From contig NZ_RZNY01000022.1 of assembly GCF_003994475.1 (NCBI RefSeq), positions 24,047-88,046 of the forward strand: DNA of 64,000 nucleotides. The letters are read 5' to 3'. The position numbers were made by a program, and so were the translations under genes. Numbering within the stretch: position 1 is the first letter of the stretch; every line of letters begins with the position of its first letter. Below the pieces are notes generated by a model. It was given only the letters and a program-made list of their open reading frames with translations. It was not told the origin of the DNA and did no database searches. Shown in pieces: positions 52,795-62,413 of the stretch. The DNA comes from Paenibacillus anaericanus. GTDB lineage: Bacteria > Bacillota > Bacilli > Paenibacillales > Paenibacillaceae.

Positions 52795-54276
52795 CTATAT
52801 CACCGCTTCAGAGGTGCCAACATTAATAAACTCTTTGGTGTTATCATCATTAAACCAGTAGTTATCGTAATAGGAATCAACTACCCATTCACCATTAATA
52901 TAGAGCAACTGATAGATTACGGAACCTACGAGCTCCTGGGGTGCTTCGGGAGTGGATCCTTCATAGTAAAAAGATTGTTCGGAATAGTTTTGAACACTGA
53001 TATCTGCCGCAAAGTTGCCATCGCCAACACTATAGAGTTTAATGCTATCCAGATCAAATACCATCTTAGTCAACTTCAAGTCATACTGAAAATCTTGATC
53101 AATGTATTGCTTAACCTCACTGGACAATGCTTCACGTAATTCATCAGACGTGTGACTTGCTTTGGTGGAGTCCAATGTATTAAAAGATTCCACCCATCCT
53201 TTTAGAAATTTCTGCGTTGCAGACATGATCGATTCCCGAAATATATCATCTACTGGATCTATATCAGCAGTGATATATTGATCGGTAACCGAATATTCCT
53301 CGCTTTGGATAATACCCCAAGGGAAATTCTTTGCTACATACACCTTATGTGTACCATCCATGGCAATGGGCCCGATCTCCCGTTTCTCTCCCGTAAGTGC
53401 TCCGATATCCTTGCCATCGATATAGATAGCTGCGTCATCATAATTGGATTCGACTATAAAGTATCTGCCTGCTAGTGATAAATCGAGATCACTATAGTTG
53501 TTTCCATCTGTTAAGTTGACCGTTTGTTCATTTTGCAGTGAAGTATATTCACCTACATATTCCGATTTGAAAGTATATAAGCCGGGTAGTAAGGGTCCGA
53601 CTTCTGCTGTGAAATGAGAACTGTTTGCCAGGGCGGCCTCTTTATCATTCACGTAAATTTTTGCACCTTCATAATTGGTACTCACTTCAGTATAGTAGGT
53701 GGACACTTCCAGAACGTATTTGTCGTACAACATGAACTGCTTACCGTCTATACGCAGATTGATAAATTTATCAGCAGAAGATTTCTCAGTTTCATTCGCT
53801 GTCATCTGAACCGCATCGCGGTCTAATTGCTTCTTGAGCTCAGTAACTAACCTTTCTGTAACGGAAGGATCAGAATCCATATAACGAATGAGCGGGGCCA
53901 GATTAGTGGCACTAAGGGTTACTTTGTCACTTTCGACTTGTAGTAGGGAGGCTAAAGCTGCAGTATCTTTTTCATGAAGTGCAGTTTCTAATTTCGAGAC
54001 CAGCCTGTTTGGATCTGTGACATATTTACCAGTTTCAAATAATCCAATCAATACAATGATTACTGCTACCACACTAGTGCAGACCCATTTATGATGCTTT
54101 ACCCATGGCCAAATGGAGGCAGATCCTTGTTTCCAATTCAGATGGGTTTGCTTAACCTGAACAGCCGGCAGGGGAGATTCCTCATTTGCTGGGGCAGGAT
54201 CAAGTGGCGTGCCGCACTCCGAACAATATACATAATGGTCTTCTAGCTTCTCTCCACATTCAGTACAGTAACTCAT
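52795..54276 (-). CDS. Zinc-ribbon membrane protein, TcaA/YvbJ-like
   Basis: A 493-residue protein with an N-terminal zinc ribbon (CTEC...CSEC, residues 4-21), one membrane helix (about 67-88) and a large outer part. The outer part has repeated PEGA/TcaA-like beta modules (for example GRYFIVESNYDDAAIYIDGKDIG) and a C-terminal NTF2-like domain. TcaA in staphylococci affects glycopeptide response; the role here is not known. It is transcribed after the zinc-ribbon gene to its right, 17 bases apart. Confidence 0.82.
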   Translation of the reverse strand: MSYCTECGEKLEDHYVYCSECGTPLDPAPANEESPLPAVQVKQTHLNWKQGSASIWPWVKHHKWVCTSVVAVIIVLIGLFETGKYVTDPNRLVSKLETALHEKDTAALASLLQVESDKVTLSATNLAPLIRYMDSDPSVTERLVTELKKQLDRDAVQMTANETEKSSADKFINLRIDGKQFMLYDKYVLEVSTYYTEVSTNYEGAKIYVNDKEAALANSSHFTAEVGPLLPGLYTFKSEYVGEYTSLQNEQTVNLTDGNNYSDLDLSLAGRYFIVESNYDDAAIYIDGKDIGALTGEKREIGPIAMDGTHKVYVAKNFPWGIIQSEEYSVTDQYITADIDPVDDIFRESIMSATQKFLKGWVESFNTLDSTKASHTSDELREALSSEVKQYIDQDFQYDLKLTKMVFDLDSIKLYSVGDGNFAADISVQNYSEQSFYYEGSTPEAPQELVGSVIYQLLYINGEWVVDSYYDNYWFNDDNTKEFINVGTSEAVI

Positions 54277-54293
54277 ATCAACGCCCCTTAGTA

Positions 54294-55160
54294 TTAATAG
54301 AACATATTAAATCCACCAAATAAATTGTCCAGGATGGCCTCCATGCTAAGTGAGACTATTTTAAACAGAGTGTAGGCATAAATAAGATTGGCTATAACGG
54401 CTCCGTATAATGGGTCCAGACCGCTAGTACTTTCTTTGCCAGCATTGAGGATTACGGCAGAAATTGAAGTGAAGATAACACTGATGCCGATCAATAGTAG
54501 TAAAACAGGTAGCTTAGTGCCTAGTCCTAGTAGAGTACAGATCATACATAAGAAAAGAGCGGCAACTGCAGGTACAAGCATCGTGCCCAATTTGGCTGTT
54601 ACCGTTAAGTAATCACTAGCAACACGTCCGAGGCGGATAACGAAAAGTGCAAGTAAGCTCGCTAATAGCAGGGAAATCCAGATTAAGAACAGAGGCTTAA
54701 TAACGGTGCTACCAAAAGAAATAGAGAAACCATAAGCTTGTTTTGCTCCAACGTAGAATATGAACGGAAGCAGAAATGAAGTGAAGAACATGGTGATTAT
54801 GCCATTGGTGAAATGAGTACTATTTACACTTTGTGTGGTTTGAAATGGGTGGAGTAAAGCTTTGAGGAAATAGCTCCCATATTGTTTGCTTACATGAATA
54901 CTTTTTTTCGCTGCATCGCTTTGTCTAACTTTGTCCCATCCGTTTGCGACGTTGGGTAACGCCGGAATATGTAGTTGATCCGTAGAGGTTGCCGTAGTTG
55001 AGGCGGATGTAAAGGTTGCCGTGTTCCCGGGGCTATCGCTACTAGTAGCTGTTTCCGAATAGGTCGGACTCTCGGCGGTGGGTGTTGCATGTAAAGGTGT
55101 ACCGCAAGCGACGCAAAATTTGCCCTTCTCATTTACCTGATTGCATTGTGGACAGTTCAT
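54294..55160 (-). CDS. Zinc-ribbon multi-pass membrane protein
   Basis: A 288-residue protein: N-terminal zinc ribbon CPQC...CVAC (residues 3-19), a Ser/Thr-rich linker to about 70, then about five hydrophobic helices from residue 120 to the end. It resembles YIP1-type membrane proteins in layout. AGGAGGTT precedes the ATG. It forms a two-gene unit with the TcaA-like gene, and both share a cytoplasmic zinc ribbon. Role unknown. Confidence 0.75.
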   Translation of the reverse strand: MNCPQCNQVNEKGKFCVACGTPLHATPTAESPTYSETATSSDSPGNTATFTSASTTATSTDQLHIPALPNVANGWDKVRQSDAAKKSIHVSKQYGSYFLKALLHPFQTTQSVNSTHFTNGIITMFFTSFLLPFIFYVGAKQAYGFSISFGSTVIKPLFLIWISLLLASLLALFVIRLGRVASDYLTVTAKLGTMLVPAVAALFLCMICTLLGLGTKLPVLLLLIGISVIFTSISAVILNAGKESTSGLDPLYGAVIANLIYAYTLFKIVSLSMEAILDNLFGGFNMFY

Positions 55161-55281
55161 ATGTAACCTCCTGGAAAAATATTGTATGTATTTCGCTGCA
55201 CAATATGATCATAGTTCTTAAGTCTTAAGAAGGTCAATGAAAAATATGGTAGATTAACGAGGTGGACAACTCTATTAGTTA

Positions 55282-55310
55282 TTGTATTTTTATTAGTATA
55301 ATCGTATAAT
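55282..55310 (+). promoter_or_regulatory. Promoter of the arginine operon with possible ARG-box region
   Basis: TTGTAT (55282-55287), 17 bases, TATAAT (55305-55310). The A/T-rich sequence just after it (about 55318-55346, TTATTATTCGGAATGCATAT) has the character of an ArgR/AhrC site but I cannot score it. Confidence 0.6.
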
Positions 55311-55387
55311 AATACATACTTATTATTCGGAATGCATATTTAAACAGAGAAGCACATGGGAGAGAAAGAGAAAGCGAGGTAAGGCTA

Positions 55388-56443
55388 GTGAGTGGAGACA
55401 AGGTAAAGGTTGCGATTGTAGGTTCTACAGGGTACGGGGGAGTAGAGCTGATTCGGTTTTTATTGGGGCATCCGGAAGTGGAGATTGTATCGGTCATCTC
55501 GGCTTCAAGTGCAGGTTCGCCAATCAGCGATGGGTTTCCGCATTTGACGGATATTGTGGTGCAACCTTTGGATGGCGTGGATGCAGAGCAAATTGCAGCT
55601 AAAGCGGATGTTGTGTTCACTGCTACACCTTCCGGGGTTAGTGCTAAGCTGGTACCCGATCTGCTTCAGGCGGGTCTGAAGGTAATCGATTTATCGGGCG
55701 ACTTTCGGCTAAAAGATGGAGCGGTGTATGAAGAATGGTACAAACACGAGGCCCCGGAAGATAACTTACTAAAGCAAGCTGTGTATGGATTGTGTGAAAT
55801 AAATGGCGATGAAGTAACGCGTTCCTCAGGGTTGATTTCTAACCCCGGTTGTTATCCTACCGCAACGTTGTTGGGATTGATTCCCGCACTCAGTGCAGGC
55901 TGGATTGATCCTCAGAGTATCATTATTGATGCTAAATCAGGAGTGTCAGGTGCGGGTAGAGGTACGAGTCTTATGACCCATTATGGTGAGATAAATGAAA
56001 ACTTAAAGGTCTACAAAATAAACAAGCATCAGCATATTCCTGAGATCGAGCAAAGCTTATCGGCTGTAGCAGGTGAACAGGTAACGGTAACTTTTACGAC
56101 TCATTTGGTTCCGATGACGCGTGGGATTATGAGTACGATGTACGCTAGTCTAAAGGGTGAATATACAGAAGCTGATCTAGTTGAGCTATATCAACAATAT
56201 TATGAAGGAAGAAAGTTTGTTCGGGTACGGGAAGCGGGTAAGTGGCCGGCTACCAAGGAAGTATTGGGGTCTAACTATTGCGATATTGGTTTTGCAGTGG
56301 ATCCTCGAACGAAGAGGGTTACGATTGTATCTGTGATCGATAACGTCGTCAAAGGGGCCGCAGGCCAGGCGATTCAGAATTTGAATATCATGATGGGTTG
56401 GGATGAAACCACAGGATTGAATCTCAGTCCCGTATATCCATAG
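55388..56443 (+). CDS. argC: N-acetyl-gamma-glutamyl-phosphate reductase
   Basis: ArgC carries out the third step of arginine synthesis, reducing N-acetylglutamyl phosphate to the semialdehyde with NADPH. The 351-residue protein has GSTGYGGVELIRFL at the N-terminus, the catalytic Cys in SNPGCYPTA near 156 and HQHIPEIEQ later. It begins with GTG after GAGGT. First gene of argC-argJ-argB-argD-argF. Confidence 0.96.
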   Translation: MSGDKVKVAIVGSTGYGGVELIRFLLGHPEVEIVSVISASSAGSPISDGFPHLTDIVVQPLDGVDAEQIAAKADVVFTATPSGVSAKLVPDLLQAGLKVIDLSGDFRLKDGAVYEEWYKHEAPEDNLLKQAVYGLCEINGDEVTRSSGLISNPGCYPTATLLGLIPALSAGWIDPQSIIIDAKSGVSGAGRGTSLMTHYGEINENLKVYKINKHQHIPEIEQSLSAVAGEQVTVTFTTHLVPMTRGIMSTMYASLKGEYTEADLVELYQQYYEGRKFVRVREAGKWPATKEVLGSNYCDIGFAVDPRTKRVTIVSVIDNVVKGAAGQAIQNLNIMMGWDETTGLNLSPVYP

Positions 56444-56460
56444 TAACGGAGGAAAATGGC

Positions 56461-57696
56461 ATGGAGGTCGTTAGTTTGTTCAAAGTTATCTCAGATGGTG
56501 GGGTTACATCTCCTAAAGGTTTTCAAGCAGGGGGATTACACTGTGGATTGAAAAAAACATCGCGCAATGATCTAGGCGCGATTGTATGCGAGGTACCCGC
56601 AGTAGCGGCTGCTGTATACACGACAAGCGTGTTTCAAGCGGCGCCCCTTAAGGTGACACGGGAGAGTATCGCGGCAGGAGAACGCCGGCTGCGAGCGATC
56701 GTCGTGAACAGTGGCAACGCCAATGCTTGCACGGGCCAACAGGGAGAGGCTGACGCCTATGAGATGCGCGCATCCGCAGCAGCTGCGCTTGGTCTGGCTG
56801 AGACGGAAGTAGCCGTCGCATCTACGGGTGTAATCGGTGAGTTGCTACCGATGGATCGTGTGAGTAGCGGGATTGCGGCTCTACCGTCCTCCCTGTCAGG
56901 GGATAACGAGGGATCGGAGCAGTTCTGCCAGGCTATTCTAACGACTGACCTTGTAAAGAAGGAAGTTGTAGTATCGCTGGAAGTTGACGGTCGTGAAGTA
57001 AGGATTGCTGGAGCCGCTAAAGGTTCTGGTATGATCCACCCCAATATGGCGACCATGTTAGCCTTCGTTACGACGGATGCAGTGATTGAGCCGCAATCAC
57101 TCCAAGGACTACTTGGAGCGACGACAGACCTGACATTCAATATGATTACTGTGGATGGAGATACAAGTACCAACGACATGCTGTTGACGATGGCGAGTGG
57201 TCTTGCAGGTAATACAGAGTTATCACAGAGCCACCCTGATTGGGATGCTTTCGCCGCTGCGTTTCAGTACGTGTGCCAGACTCTAGCTAAGGCTATCGCT
57301 CGTGATGGCGAAGGTGCGTCACGGCTTGTTGAAGTGACGGTTGAGGGTGCAGTTACTGACGAGTCCGCCCGGGCTATTGCCAAGACCATCGTCGGATCTA
57401 GTCTAGTTAAGACTGCCGTATTCGGTGCTGATGCCAACTGGGGTCGCATCATTGCAGCCGTTGGCCGCGCAGGTGAGCCTGTTAACCCTGATACTGTGGA
57501 CATCAAGCTGGGCGATATCATCGTACTAACCGGTTCCCGTCCTATTCCGTTTGATGAGGAAGAAGCATTGGTTTACTTAAAAGGTGACACGATTGCAATT
57601 AAAGTAGATTTACACAATGGCCCAGGCCATGCAACAGCTTGGGGCTGCGATCTGACCTATGACTACGTACGAATCAATGCGGCGTACCGCACTTAA
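56461..57696 (+). CDS. argJ: Bifunctional ornithine acetyltransferase/N-acetylglutamate synthase
   Basis: ArgJ recycles the acetyl group from N-acetylornithine to glutamate. The proenzyme cuts itself at Thr198 in MATMLAF, which becomes the N-terminal nucleophile of the beta chain. GSGMIHPNMATM and FGADANWGRI are family blocks. Whether it also uses acetyl-CoA depends on subtype; no argA is seen, which fits a bifunctional enzyme. ACGGAGG precedes the ATG. Confidence 0.96.
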   Translation: MEVVSLFKVISDGGVTSPKGFQAGGLHCGLKKTSRNDLGAIVCEVPAVAAAVYTTSVFQAAPLKVTRESIAAGERRLRAIVVNSGNANACTGQQGEADAYEMRASAAAALGLAETEVAVASTGVIGELLPMDRVSSGIAALPSSLSGDNEGSEQFCQAILTTDLVKKEVVVSLEVDGREVRIAGAAKGSGMIHPNMATMLAFVTTDAVIEPQSLQGLLGATTDLTFNMITVDGDTSTNDMLLTMASGLAGNTELSQSHPDWDAFAAAFQYVCQTLAKAIARDGEGASRLVEVTVEGAVTDESARAIAKTIVGSSLVKTAVFGADANWGRIIAAVGRAGEPVNPDTVDIKLGDIIVLTGSRPIPFDEEEALVYLKGDTIAIKVDLHNGPGHATAWGCDLTYDYVRINAAYRT

Positions 57697-57733
57697 TATA
57701 TTTTTTCATTTTACTTGAGAGGAGTTTTTACAA

Positions 57734-58576
57734 GTGATGAAGGCAGCGTTGGATGGGAGCGGAGTCGCTACAGAGAAATCTCTGCTTAACCAAACATTTG
57801 TTATGAAATGCGGAGGAAGCACGCTGGAAGAATTACCGGACTCTTTTTATGATGATCTCGTTAAGTTACATGAGAGTGGTGTACAGCCTGTTATTGTTCA
57901 TGGCGGTGGTCCAGCGATATCCGAGAATTTGAGCAAGCTTGGGATTGAGACCAACTTTGTGAATGGCCTTCGCTATACATCCGAGGAAGTGCTGGATGTT
58001 GTAGAAATGGTCCTTGCAGGTAGCATTAACAAAAAAATCGTGCGTCGCATTGGACAGTCCGGTGGTAAGGCGCTGGGTCTGTCTGGTGTAGATGGTTACT
58101 TGATTGTGGCTAAACCCGTTTCTGCCAACGCTGAAGTCGGTTTGGTCGGAGATGTGGCAGGGATTAATGCCGGACTGATTGAAGGTGTGCTAAATCTCGG
58201 TTATATGCCTATTATTGCACCTGTTGGTATCGGTGCTAATGGGCAGCGTTATAACATCAATGCGGATACTGCGGCAGGTGCGGTTGCCTCGGAACTTGGA
58301 GTGCAGCGTATGATCGTAGTGACGGATGTACCAGGAATTCTGCAAAATGTGAATGGTGAGAAGCGTGTGCTACCTGTTGTCTCTGTACAGCAGATTGAAG
58401 ATATGATTCAAAGTGGCGAAATTTATGGCGGTATGATTCCTAAAGTCCGCGCTGCTATTGCTTGCATAAACGGCAAAGTGAAGGAAGTTGTCATTGTAGA
58501 TGGAAGTGAGCCTGGAGTACTCGGTAAAGTACTTTCTGGCGAAATAATAGGAACAAAAATAACCCGAATGCAGTAG
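57734..58576 (+). CDS. argB: Acetylglutamate kinase
   Basis: ArgB phosphorylates N-acetylglutamate. The 280-residue amino acid kinase-fold protein has MKCGGSTLEE, VHGGGPAISENL, RYTSEEVLDVVEMVLAGSINKKIV and GIGANGQRYNINADTAAGAVA. It starts at GTG 57734 or ATG 57737; GAGAGGAG fits the GTG slightly better. About 20 residues precede the usual family start. Confidence 0.95.
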   Translation: MMKAALDGSGVATEKSLLNQTFVMKCGGSTLEELPDSFYDDLVKLHESGVQPVIVHGGGPAISENLSKLGIETNFVNGLRYTSEEVLDVVEMVLAGSINKKIVRRIGQSGGKALGLSGVDGYLIVAKPVSANAEVGLVGDVAGINAGLIEGVLNLGYMPIIAPVGIGANGQRYNINADTAAGAVASELGVQRMIVVTDVPGILQNVNGEKRVLPVVSVQQIEDMIQSGEIYGGMIPKVRAAIACINGKVKEVVIVDGSEPGVLGKVLSGEIIGTKITRMQ

Positions 58577-58652
58577 CCTGTACCTTTGCAATTACGATAT
58601 AGTTAATAGAACGGTCTTTTATTTCTTATAAATCGATAGGAGTTGAATAGCG

Positions 58653-59888
58653 ATGGCACAAAGTGATCTCAAGAATACGGTGGAGACCCCGGTTGAAGGA
58701 AAAGTAAGCGCGCTGTTTCCCACATATTCACGTTATCCTCTTAATCTAGTGAAGGGGCATGGCAGCTGGCTTTGGGACGATCAGGGCAACCGCTATCTCG
58801 ACTTTATGAGCGGACTCGCCGTGACGAACCTAGGGCATGCACCGGAGAAGGTTAGAGAAAAAGTTAAAGCTCAGCTTGATGAGTTATGGCATGTGTCGAA
58901 CCTGTTTCATATCCCGCAGCAAGAAAAGGCTGCTAAGCTATTGACCGAGATCAGTTGTGCCGACGTTGTCTTCTTCTGCAATAGTGGTGCTGAAGCGAAT
59001 GAAGCAGCTATTAAGCTGGCTCGTCGTTATCATCAGAAGGTGAAAGGTAATGGCCGGTTTGAGGTTATTACATTCGAGCAATCTTTCCATGGCCGTACAT
59101 TGGCGACACTGACAGCAACCGGACAACAGAAGGTGAAGGATGGATTCCTTCCACTACCTGCAGGTTTTACGACCGTTCCACTGCATGATATGGATGCGCT
59201 GAAGGCGGCCATCGGACCGGATACAGCTGCAATTATGATAGAGATGGTTCAAGCAGAAGGTGGCGTGTATCCTGTCGAAGTGAGTTTTGTCCAAGAACTA
59301 GCAGCTCTTTGTAAGGAGCAGGAATTGCTACTGATCGTGGATGAAGTACAGACTGGAATGGGGCGTACCGGAAAGTGGTTTGCTCATGAACATTACGGGA
59401 TTGAACCTGATATTTTCACATCGGCAAAAGGACTTGCTAGTGGTTTACCAGCAGGAGCAATGCTAGCCAAGGAGTACTTGCGTGAAGGATTCGCACCGGG
59501 AAGTCATGCTTCTACTTTTGGCGGAAATCCAGTGGTTTCGGCTTCAATCATTGCAACTTTGGAAACGATGATCGAGGAACGGATTCCAGAACGTGCGGAA
59601 AAGATGGGGCGTTATTTGAGTGATAAACTCCACGAGGCATTTGATAACGAACCATTTGTGAAAGCCATTCGTGGAATGGGACTCATCATTGGTATTGAAT
59701 GCGAGGAAGCCGTAGCAGAAATCGTAACCCAAGGACAGAAGAGCAAATTGCTCTTTGTCACAGCAGGACCCAACGTGATCCGTCTCCTACCGAATCTGAA
59801 GGTGAACCGTGATGAAATTGACCAAGCTGTGGATACGTTAGTAGCTTTGATTGCCGCACATACGGCCAAGGAGGAGAATGAACTATGA
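58653..59888 (+). CDS. argD: Acetylornithine aminotransferase
   Basis: ArgD converts N-acetylglutamate semialdehyde to N-acetylornithine with PLP. The 411-residue class III aminotransferase has FCNSGAEANEAAIKLARRYH, LLIVDEVQTGMGRTGKWFAHEHYGIEPD and the PLP Lys in TSAKGLASGLP. It overlaps argF by four bases. AGGAGTTGAATAGCG precedes the ATG. Confidence 0.96.
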   Translation: MAQSDLKNTVETPVEGKVSALFPTYSRYPLNLVKGHGSWLWDDQGNRYLDFMSGLAVTNLGHAPEKVREKVKAQLDELWHVSNLFHIPQQEKAAKLLTEISCADVVFFCNSGAEANEAAIKLARRYHQKVKGNGRFEVITFEQSFHGRTLATLTATGQQKVKDGFLPLPAGFTTVPLHDMDALKAAIGPDTAAIMIEMVQAEGGVYPVEVSFVQELAALCKEQELLLIVDEVQTGMGRTGKWFAHEHYGIEPDIFTSAKGLASGLPAGAMLAKEYLREGFAPGSHASTFGGNPVVSASIIATLETMIEERIPERAEKMGRYLSDKLHEAFDNEPFVKAIRGMGLIIGIECEEAVAEIVTQGQKSKLLFVTAGPNVIRLLPNLKVNRDEIDQAVDTLVALIAAHTAKEENEL

Positions 59889-60844
59889 GTCTATCCGAAG
59901 TGAAGAAGAGTATTAATCTTAGCGGTCGTGATTTTATTGAGATGAGCGATTATTCAACTGAGGAGATCGAGTATTTGATCGACTTGGCTATTGAGATTAA
60001 ACATAAACAGAAATCGGGAGAAGAATATCAGCCGTTAAAGGGCAAGACCGTTGGCCTAATTTTTGAGAAATCGTCTACGCGGACACGGGTCTCCTTTGAA
60101 GTCGGGACATACCAATTGGGTGGTCATGCACTTTTCCTTAGCAAGAACGACATTCAACTTGGCCGTGGTGAAAGCATTGCCGATACAGCAGGCGTTATGT
60201 CGCGGTACTTGGATGGGATTATGATTCGTACCTTTGGTCATGACAAGGTCGTAGATTTAGCTCGCTATGCGACGATTCCTGTTATTAACGGTCTCAGTGA
60301 TTTGGCGCATCCATGCCAAGTACTAGCTGACTTCCAAACAATTTATGAGCATAAAGGTACCTTAAAAGGATTGAAGCTCGCTTATATAGGCGATGGTAAC
60401 AATATGGCGCATTCCTTGATGATTGGTGGAGCTAAGCTAGGCGTACACGTATCCATCGCTTGTCCTGAAGGATATGAGCCTGACGCGCAAATCGTAGCCG
60501 ATTCTCAGGAAATGGCGAAGGCGACCGGAGCGAAGATTGAAGTGGTTCGCGATCCGAAGGTCGCAGTTCAAGATGCGGATGTTATCTATACCGATGTTTG
60601 GGCGAGCATGGGCTTCGAGGAAGAACAAAAGGCGCGTGAGCTAGCATTCGCGGATTATCAAGTGAATGAGGAACTCGCCAAACATGCGAAATCCGACTAT
60701 TTATTTATGCACTGCCTACCAGCCCACCGCGGCGAGGAAGTTAGTGAAGGCGTAATTGACAACAGCACTCATTCTATCATCTTCGATCAAGCAGAGAACC
60801 GACTACATGCGCAGAAAGCGTTAATGGTGGCCCTGCTGGGATAA
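59885..60844 (+). CDS. argF: Ornithine carbamoyltransferase
   Basis: ArgF joins ornithine and carbamoyl phosphate to citrulline. The 319-residue protein shows the carbamoyl phosphate site FEKSSTRTRVSFEVG, then HPCQVLADFQT, then the ornithine-binding HCLPAHRGEEVS. It starts in the end of argD (ATGA overlap), after AAGGAGGAG. Confidence 0.97.
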   Translation: MSLSEVKKSINLSGRDFIEMSDYSTEEIEYLIDLAIEIKHKQKSGEEYQPLKGKTVGLIFEKSSTRTRVSFEVGTYQLGGHALFLSKNDIQLGRGESIADTAGVMSRYLDGIMIRTFGHDKVVDLARYATIPVINGLSDLAHPCQVLADFQTIYEHKGTLKGLKLAYIGDGNNMAHSLMIGGAKLGVHVSIACPEGYEPDAQIVADSQEMAKATGAKIEVVRDPKVAVQDADVIYTDVWASMGFEEEQKARELAFADYQVNEELAKHAKSDYLFMHCLPAHRGEEVSEGVIDNSTHSIIFDQAENRLHAQKALMVALLG

Positions 60845-60893
60845 GTGTATACTTTTAAATAGAATTTCAGCTTATAAATGATGATACAGCGGA

Positions 60894-61048
60894 GAGAACG
60901 AAATGATTCTGAAGAAGCTACAAGCTTTCCAAGGGAAAGCTACCTCGGAAGCATAAGCTGCGGTCGCCTTTGTCCCCAAATTTCAACTTTGGTACAATAA
61001 AATCAAGAAATTTGGAGACAACAGCGATCGGAAGAACATTTCGTTCTC
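60894..61048. repeat. Long structured inverted repeat between argF and argG
   Basis: The outer stem pairs GAGAACGAAATG-a-TTCT (60894-60910) with AGAA-CATTTCGTTCTC (61033-61048). The inner arm 60961-60984 pairs with 61007-61030 at 21 of 24 positions, around a 22-base loop. A side hairpin AGCTTTCC/GGAAAGCT lies at about 60923-60941. No T run follows. It may be a mobile intergenic repeat or a structured argG leader. No T-box or riboswitch core is visible. Confidence 0.75.
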
Positions 61049-61088
61049 GGAGCCTATAATCTCAGTAGATGAAAATGGAGGATCTATC

Positions 61089-62324
61089 ATGGCAAAAGAA
61101 AAAATCGTATTAGCTTATTCCGGGGGACTAGATACTTCCGTTATACTTAAATGGTTGAAAGAAACTTATGATGCGGAGATTATCGCATTTACAGCGGATA
61201 TTGGTCAGAAGGAAGAATTGGACGGCTTGGAAGCTAAGGCACTTGCTACCGGCGCCTCCAAAGTATATATTGACGATCTTCGCGATGAATTTGCGCAGGA
61301 TTTCATCAATCCTATGTTCCAATCAGGTGCCCTATATGAAGGACAGTATCTACTTGGAACAAGTATCGCGCGTCCATTGATCGCAAAACGTATGGTGGAT
61401 ATCGCCCGTGCAGAAGGCGCTACGGCGATTGCTCACGGCGCAACGGGAAAAGGGAATGACCAAGTGCGTTTTGAACTAGCGGCAGCAGCCCTTGCACCAG
61501 AAATTTCAGTAATTGCTCCTTGGCGCTTAAGTGAATTCCGTGATCGTTTCCCAGGTCGGGCTGAAATGATTGCATATGCCGAAGAGAATGGCATTCCAGT
61601 TACCGCTTCAGCAGCTAAGTCCTATTCGATGGATCGTAATCTACTACACATCAGTTATGAAAGTGGCGTACTGGAAGATCCTTATTTCGATGCTTCTGCT
61701 CCTGAGAGCAAAGAGATGTATCTACTAAGCGTGTCCCCAGAGGATGCACCGGATGAAGCAGATTATCTGGAGCTAGAGTTCAAGCAAGGTAACTGCGTCG
61801 CACTAAATGGAGAAGCTTTAAGTCCACTTGGTGTGATGGAGAAGCTAAATGAGCTTGGTGGCAAACACGGGATCGGCCGTGTGGATATGGTTGAGAACCG
61901 CTTCGTAGGGATGAAGAGTCGTGGTGTATATGAGACACCGGGGGGAACCATTCTTTTCAACGCTCATCGTAAAATGGAATCTTTGACGATGGATCGTGAA
62001 GTAATGAATCTACGTGATAGTCTTATTACACGTTATAGCACACTCGTATATAATGGTTTCTGGTTTGCTCCAGAACGTTTGGCGCTGCAAGCGTTGGTAA
62101 CTGAAAGTCAGAAGAACGTTACAGGAACGGTACGTGTCAAATTATATAAAGGGAATGTAATTGCTGCTGGTGTGAAGAGTCCAGTCAGTCTTTACAATCC
62201 AGATATTGCGACGATGGAAGCAGATCCTACGCAGTCATATGACCAAGGAGATGCAACAGGATTTATCCGTCTAAACGCATTACGTCTTAAAGTAAGTTCC
62301 GGTGTTGAGCAGAACAACAAATAA
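61089..62324 (+). CDS. argG: Argininosuccinate synthase
   Basis: ArgG joins citrulline and aspartate with ATP. The 411-residue protein has the P-loop [28 protein letters not shown] and a C-terminal tail as in bacterial type enzymes. The ATG follows ATGGAGGATC. It lies after the structured repeat and before argH. Confidence 0.97.
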   Translation: MAKEKIVLAYSGGLDTSVILKWLKETYDAEIIAFTADIGQKEELDGLEAKALATGASKVYIDDLRDEFAQDFINPMFQSGALYEGQYLLGTSIARPLIAKRMVDIARAEGATAIAHGATGKGNDQVRFELAAAALAPEISVIAPWRLSEFRDRFPGRAEMIAYAEENGIPVTASAAKSYSMDRNLLHISYESGVLEDPYFDASAPESKEMYLLSVSPEDAPDEADYLELEFKQGNCVALNGEALSPLGVMEKLNELGGKHGIGRVDMVENRFVGMKSRGVYETPGGTILFNAHRKMESLTMDREVMNLRDSLITRYSTLVYNGFWFAPERLALQALVTESQKNVTGTVRVKLYKGNVIAAGVKSPVSLYNPDIATMEADPTQSYDQGDATGFIRLNALRLKVSSGVEQNNK

Positions 62325-62333
62325 TCGGACTGC

Positions 62334-62382
62334 GACCGCTTCCCTTACATTGCGAGTTCATTCTCGCAGAAGGGGGGCGGTC
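62334..62382 (+). terminator. Stable hairpin between argG and argH
   Basis: GACCGC and CCCTT pair with AAGGGG and GCGGTC, and TGCGAG pairs with CTCGCA inside. No U-run follows (CTGTAGTTT), so read-through or processing is more likely than strong termination. Confidence 0.5.
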
Positions 62383-62413
62383 TGTAGTTTAAATGAGATA
62401 AGGAGTGGATCAA

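Noticed and set aside
60845..61088. T-box leader before argG
   Set aside because: The region is structured, but the T-box sequence and a final T-run terminator are missing.
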